From Pseudomonadota bacterium (GTDB lineage: Bacteria > Desulfobacterota > Syntrophobacteria > Syntrophobacterales > Syntrophobacteraceae), in assembly GCA_023442755.1 (NCBI GenBank), contig JAEZXS010000244.1, positions 1 to 64,000 of the forward strand: a DNA stretch of 64,000 nt, read 5' to 3'. Positions within the stretch are counted from its first letter, which is position 1. Each line of letters starts with the position of its first letter. A program made the translations under genes and the position numbers. This document shows, piece after piece, positions 63,038 to 64,000 of this stretch. The notes under the pieces were generated by a model. That model was not told the origin of the DNA. It did not search any database and saw nothing but the letters and a program-made list of their open reading frames with translations.

Positions 63038-63808
63038 TTACCTCAGAAAACCGGTGAGCGGGCTGGATGCTTCGGCAGTCGCCCGGGTGTTGCCCAGGCC
63101 GGCGAGAAAAGCCTCTCTGCCCGCTTCGACCCCTTTTTTGAATGCCGACGCCATGGACTCCGGATCGCCCGCCACCGCAATGGCGGTGTTTATGAGAACC
63201 GCATCGGCGCCCATCTCCAGGGCCTCGGCCGCATGCGAGGGGGCGCCGAGCCCTGCATCCACCACGACCGGGACGGTCGCCTTCTCGATTATGATTTCGA
63301 TGGCGTCGCGGGTCCGGATTCCGCGGTTCGATCCGATGGGCGCCCCGAGCGGCATGACGGTTGCCGTCCCGATTTCTTCGAGCCTCTTGGCCAGGATGGG
63401 ATCGGCATGGATGTAAGGCAGAACGGTAAAGCCGTCTTTTACCAGTATTTCCGCAGCCTTGAGCGTCTCGATCGGGTCGGGCAGCAGGTAGTGCGGATCG
63501 GGGGTCACTTCGAGCTTGATCCAGGGCTCGCACCCGGCAGCGCGCGCAAGCCTCGCCAGGCGCACCGCCTCTTCCGCGTCCCGCGCCCCCGACGTATTCG
63601 GCAGGAGCAGGTACTTTTCGGAATCGATGGCGCTCAGGATGCTGTCTTTCGGGTTTTCCAGTTCGACACGCCTGAGCGCAACCGTAACGATTTCGGCCCC
63701 GGACGCTTCCAGCGCCCGCACCATGACCTCGGGAGAAGAGAATTTCCCGGTCCCCATGAGCAGTCGCGACCGGAAGGTCCGTCCAGCGATTACCAACGGC
63801 TTTTCCAT
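63038..63808 (-). CDS. thiG: Thiazole synthase
   Basis: The 256-residue enzyme assembles the thiazole phosphate ring from 1-deoxyxylulose 5-phosphate, dehydroglycine and ThiS thiocarboxylate. Signatures are [60 protein letters not shown] (Schiff-base Lys) and [20 protein letters not shown]. It is followed by thiH after five bases and preceded by thiF. Confidence 0.96.
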   Translation of the reverse strand: MEKPLVIAGRTFRSRLLMGTGKFSSPEVMVRALEASGAEIVTVALRRVELENPKDSILSAIDSEKYLLLPNTSGARDAEEAVRLARLARAAGCEPWIKLEVTPDPHYLLPDPIETLKAAEILVKDGFTVLPYIHADPILAKRLEEIGTATVMPLGAPIGSNRGIRTRDAIEIIIEKATVPVVVDAGLGAPSHAAEALEMGADAVLINTAIAVAGDPESMASAFKKGVEAGREAFLAGLGNTRATAEASSPLTGFLR

Positions 63809-63814
63809 TTCACT

Positions 63815-64000
63815 TCACCTTTCCGTGCAAATGGCGGGATCGTGCGACCCGCATATCCCGCACCTTTGGGCGGCGGGGAGTTCGACTTCGCGAAACCGCA
63901 TCCCCAGCGCATCCCAGGTAAGCATTCGTCCCACAAGAAGACGGCCGGCCCCCGTCAGGCACTTTATCGCCTCGGTTGCCTGGATGGTTCCCATCACCCC
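63815..64000 (-). CDS. thiF: ThiF/MoeB-type adenylyltransferase, C-terminal part
   Basis: The frame runs off the window edge, so only about the last 61 residues are seen. VMGTIQATEAIKCLTGAGRL is the family's GxxGxxQAxEAIK motif. A late cysteine pair (CGICGSHDP) provides zinc ligands. ThiF adenylates the ThiS C-terminus. It lies six bases before thiG on the minus strand, so the operon continues beyond the window, where a thiamine riboswitch might be found. Confidence 0.88.
   Translation of the reverse strand, partial: GVMGTIQATEAIKCLTGAGRLLVGRMLTWDALGMRFREVELPAAQRCGICGSHDPAICTER

Overview
The window is high-GC bacterial chromosome with almost no phage or transposase content. The gene set suggests an anaerobic, Gram-negative deltaproteobacterium of the Syntrophobacter/Desulfobacterota type. 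It includes ThiH-type thiamine synthesis, a radical SAM/SPASM peptide maturase, DUF169, SYLF and RemA-like proteins, outer-membrane lipoproteins and several murein L,D-transpeptidases. The taxonomic placement is inference from gene content, since no rRNA or tRNA gene was seen.

Layout. 1-1247: end of a FecCD/BtuC-type permease and its ATPase. 1366-1984: toxin-antitoxin (TA) locus with a frameshifted RelE-like toxin and a candidate operator. 2235-4848: PIG-L deacetylase and MltD-like transglycosylase. 5426-11504: small protein, MgtC, a 1279-residue hybrid histidine kinase, Hsp20. 11781-15390: TetR, DUF169 and a thiamine-dependent dehydrogenase E1 pair, with a terminator at one end and a palindromic operator at the other. 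15951-19847: divergent malate-synthase-like protein and a phosphofructokinase. 20226-22954: Tag, a VOC protein, a second TA locus with a frameshifted toxin, and an L,D-transpeptidase-type protein. 23234-27731: acetolactate decarboxylase, a radical SAM/SPASM enzyme with an adjacent secreted four-cysteine peptide, and an acetolactate-synthase-like enzyme. 27747-31443: membrane protein, chemoreceptor, CobW GTPase, tiny membrane peptide. 31737-41321: ten-gene overlapping operon built around MoxR, DUF58, DUF4129, DUF4350, SpoIIM and RDD, with three zinc-finger membrane or membrane-associated proteins at its head. 41580-47743: FabH, PAS-LuxR regulator, small membrane protein, ProRS, SYLF protein, Gly/Leu-rich protein. 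48164-50678: zinc ABC transporter. 51006-55239: envelope block with an amidase/deacetylase pair, a cysteine-rich Lpp-like lipoprotein and a YbiS-like L,D-transpeptidase. 55661-60631: class II aldolase, RemA-like, Gmk, RlmB, PurA. 60677-64000: YggS and a thiF-thiG-thiH-thiS operon cut by the window edge.

Three threads link the genes. The first is acetolactate/acetoin chemistry: an ALS-like enzyme, acetolactate decarboxylase, and an acetoin- or pyruvate-dehydrogenase-like E1. The second is cell-wall remodelling: transglycosylase, amidase, deacetylase, two L,D-transpeptidase families and an Lpp-like anchor. The third is several families of dispersed intergenic repeats, which fill most of the larger gaps. 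The best candidates for something undescribed are the radical SAM/peptide pair, the cysteine-rich Lpp with its neighbouring transpeptidase, and the malate-synthase-like enzyme that seems to lack the catalytic aspartate.
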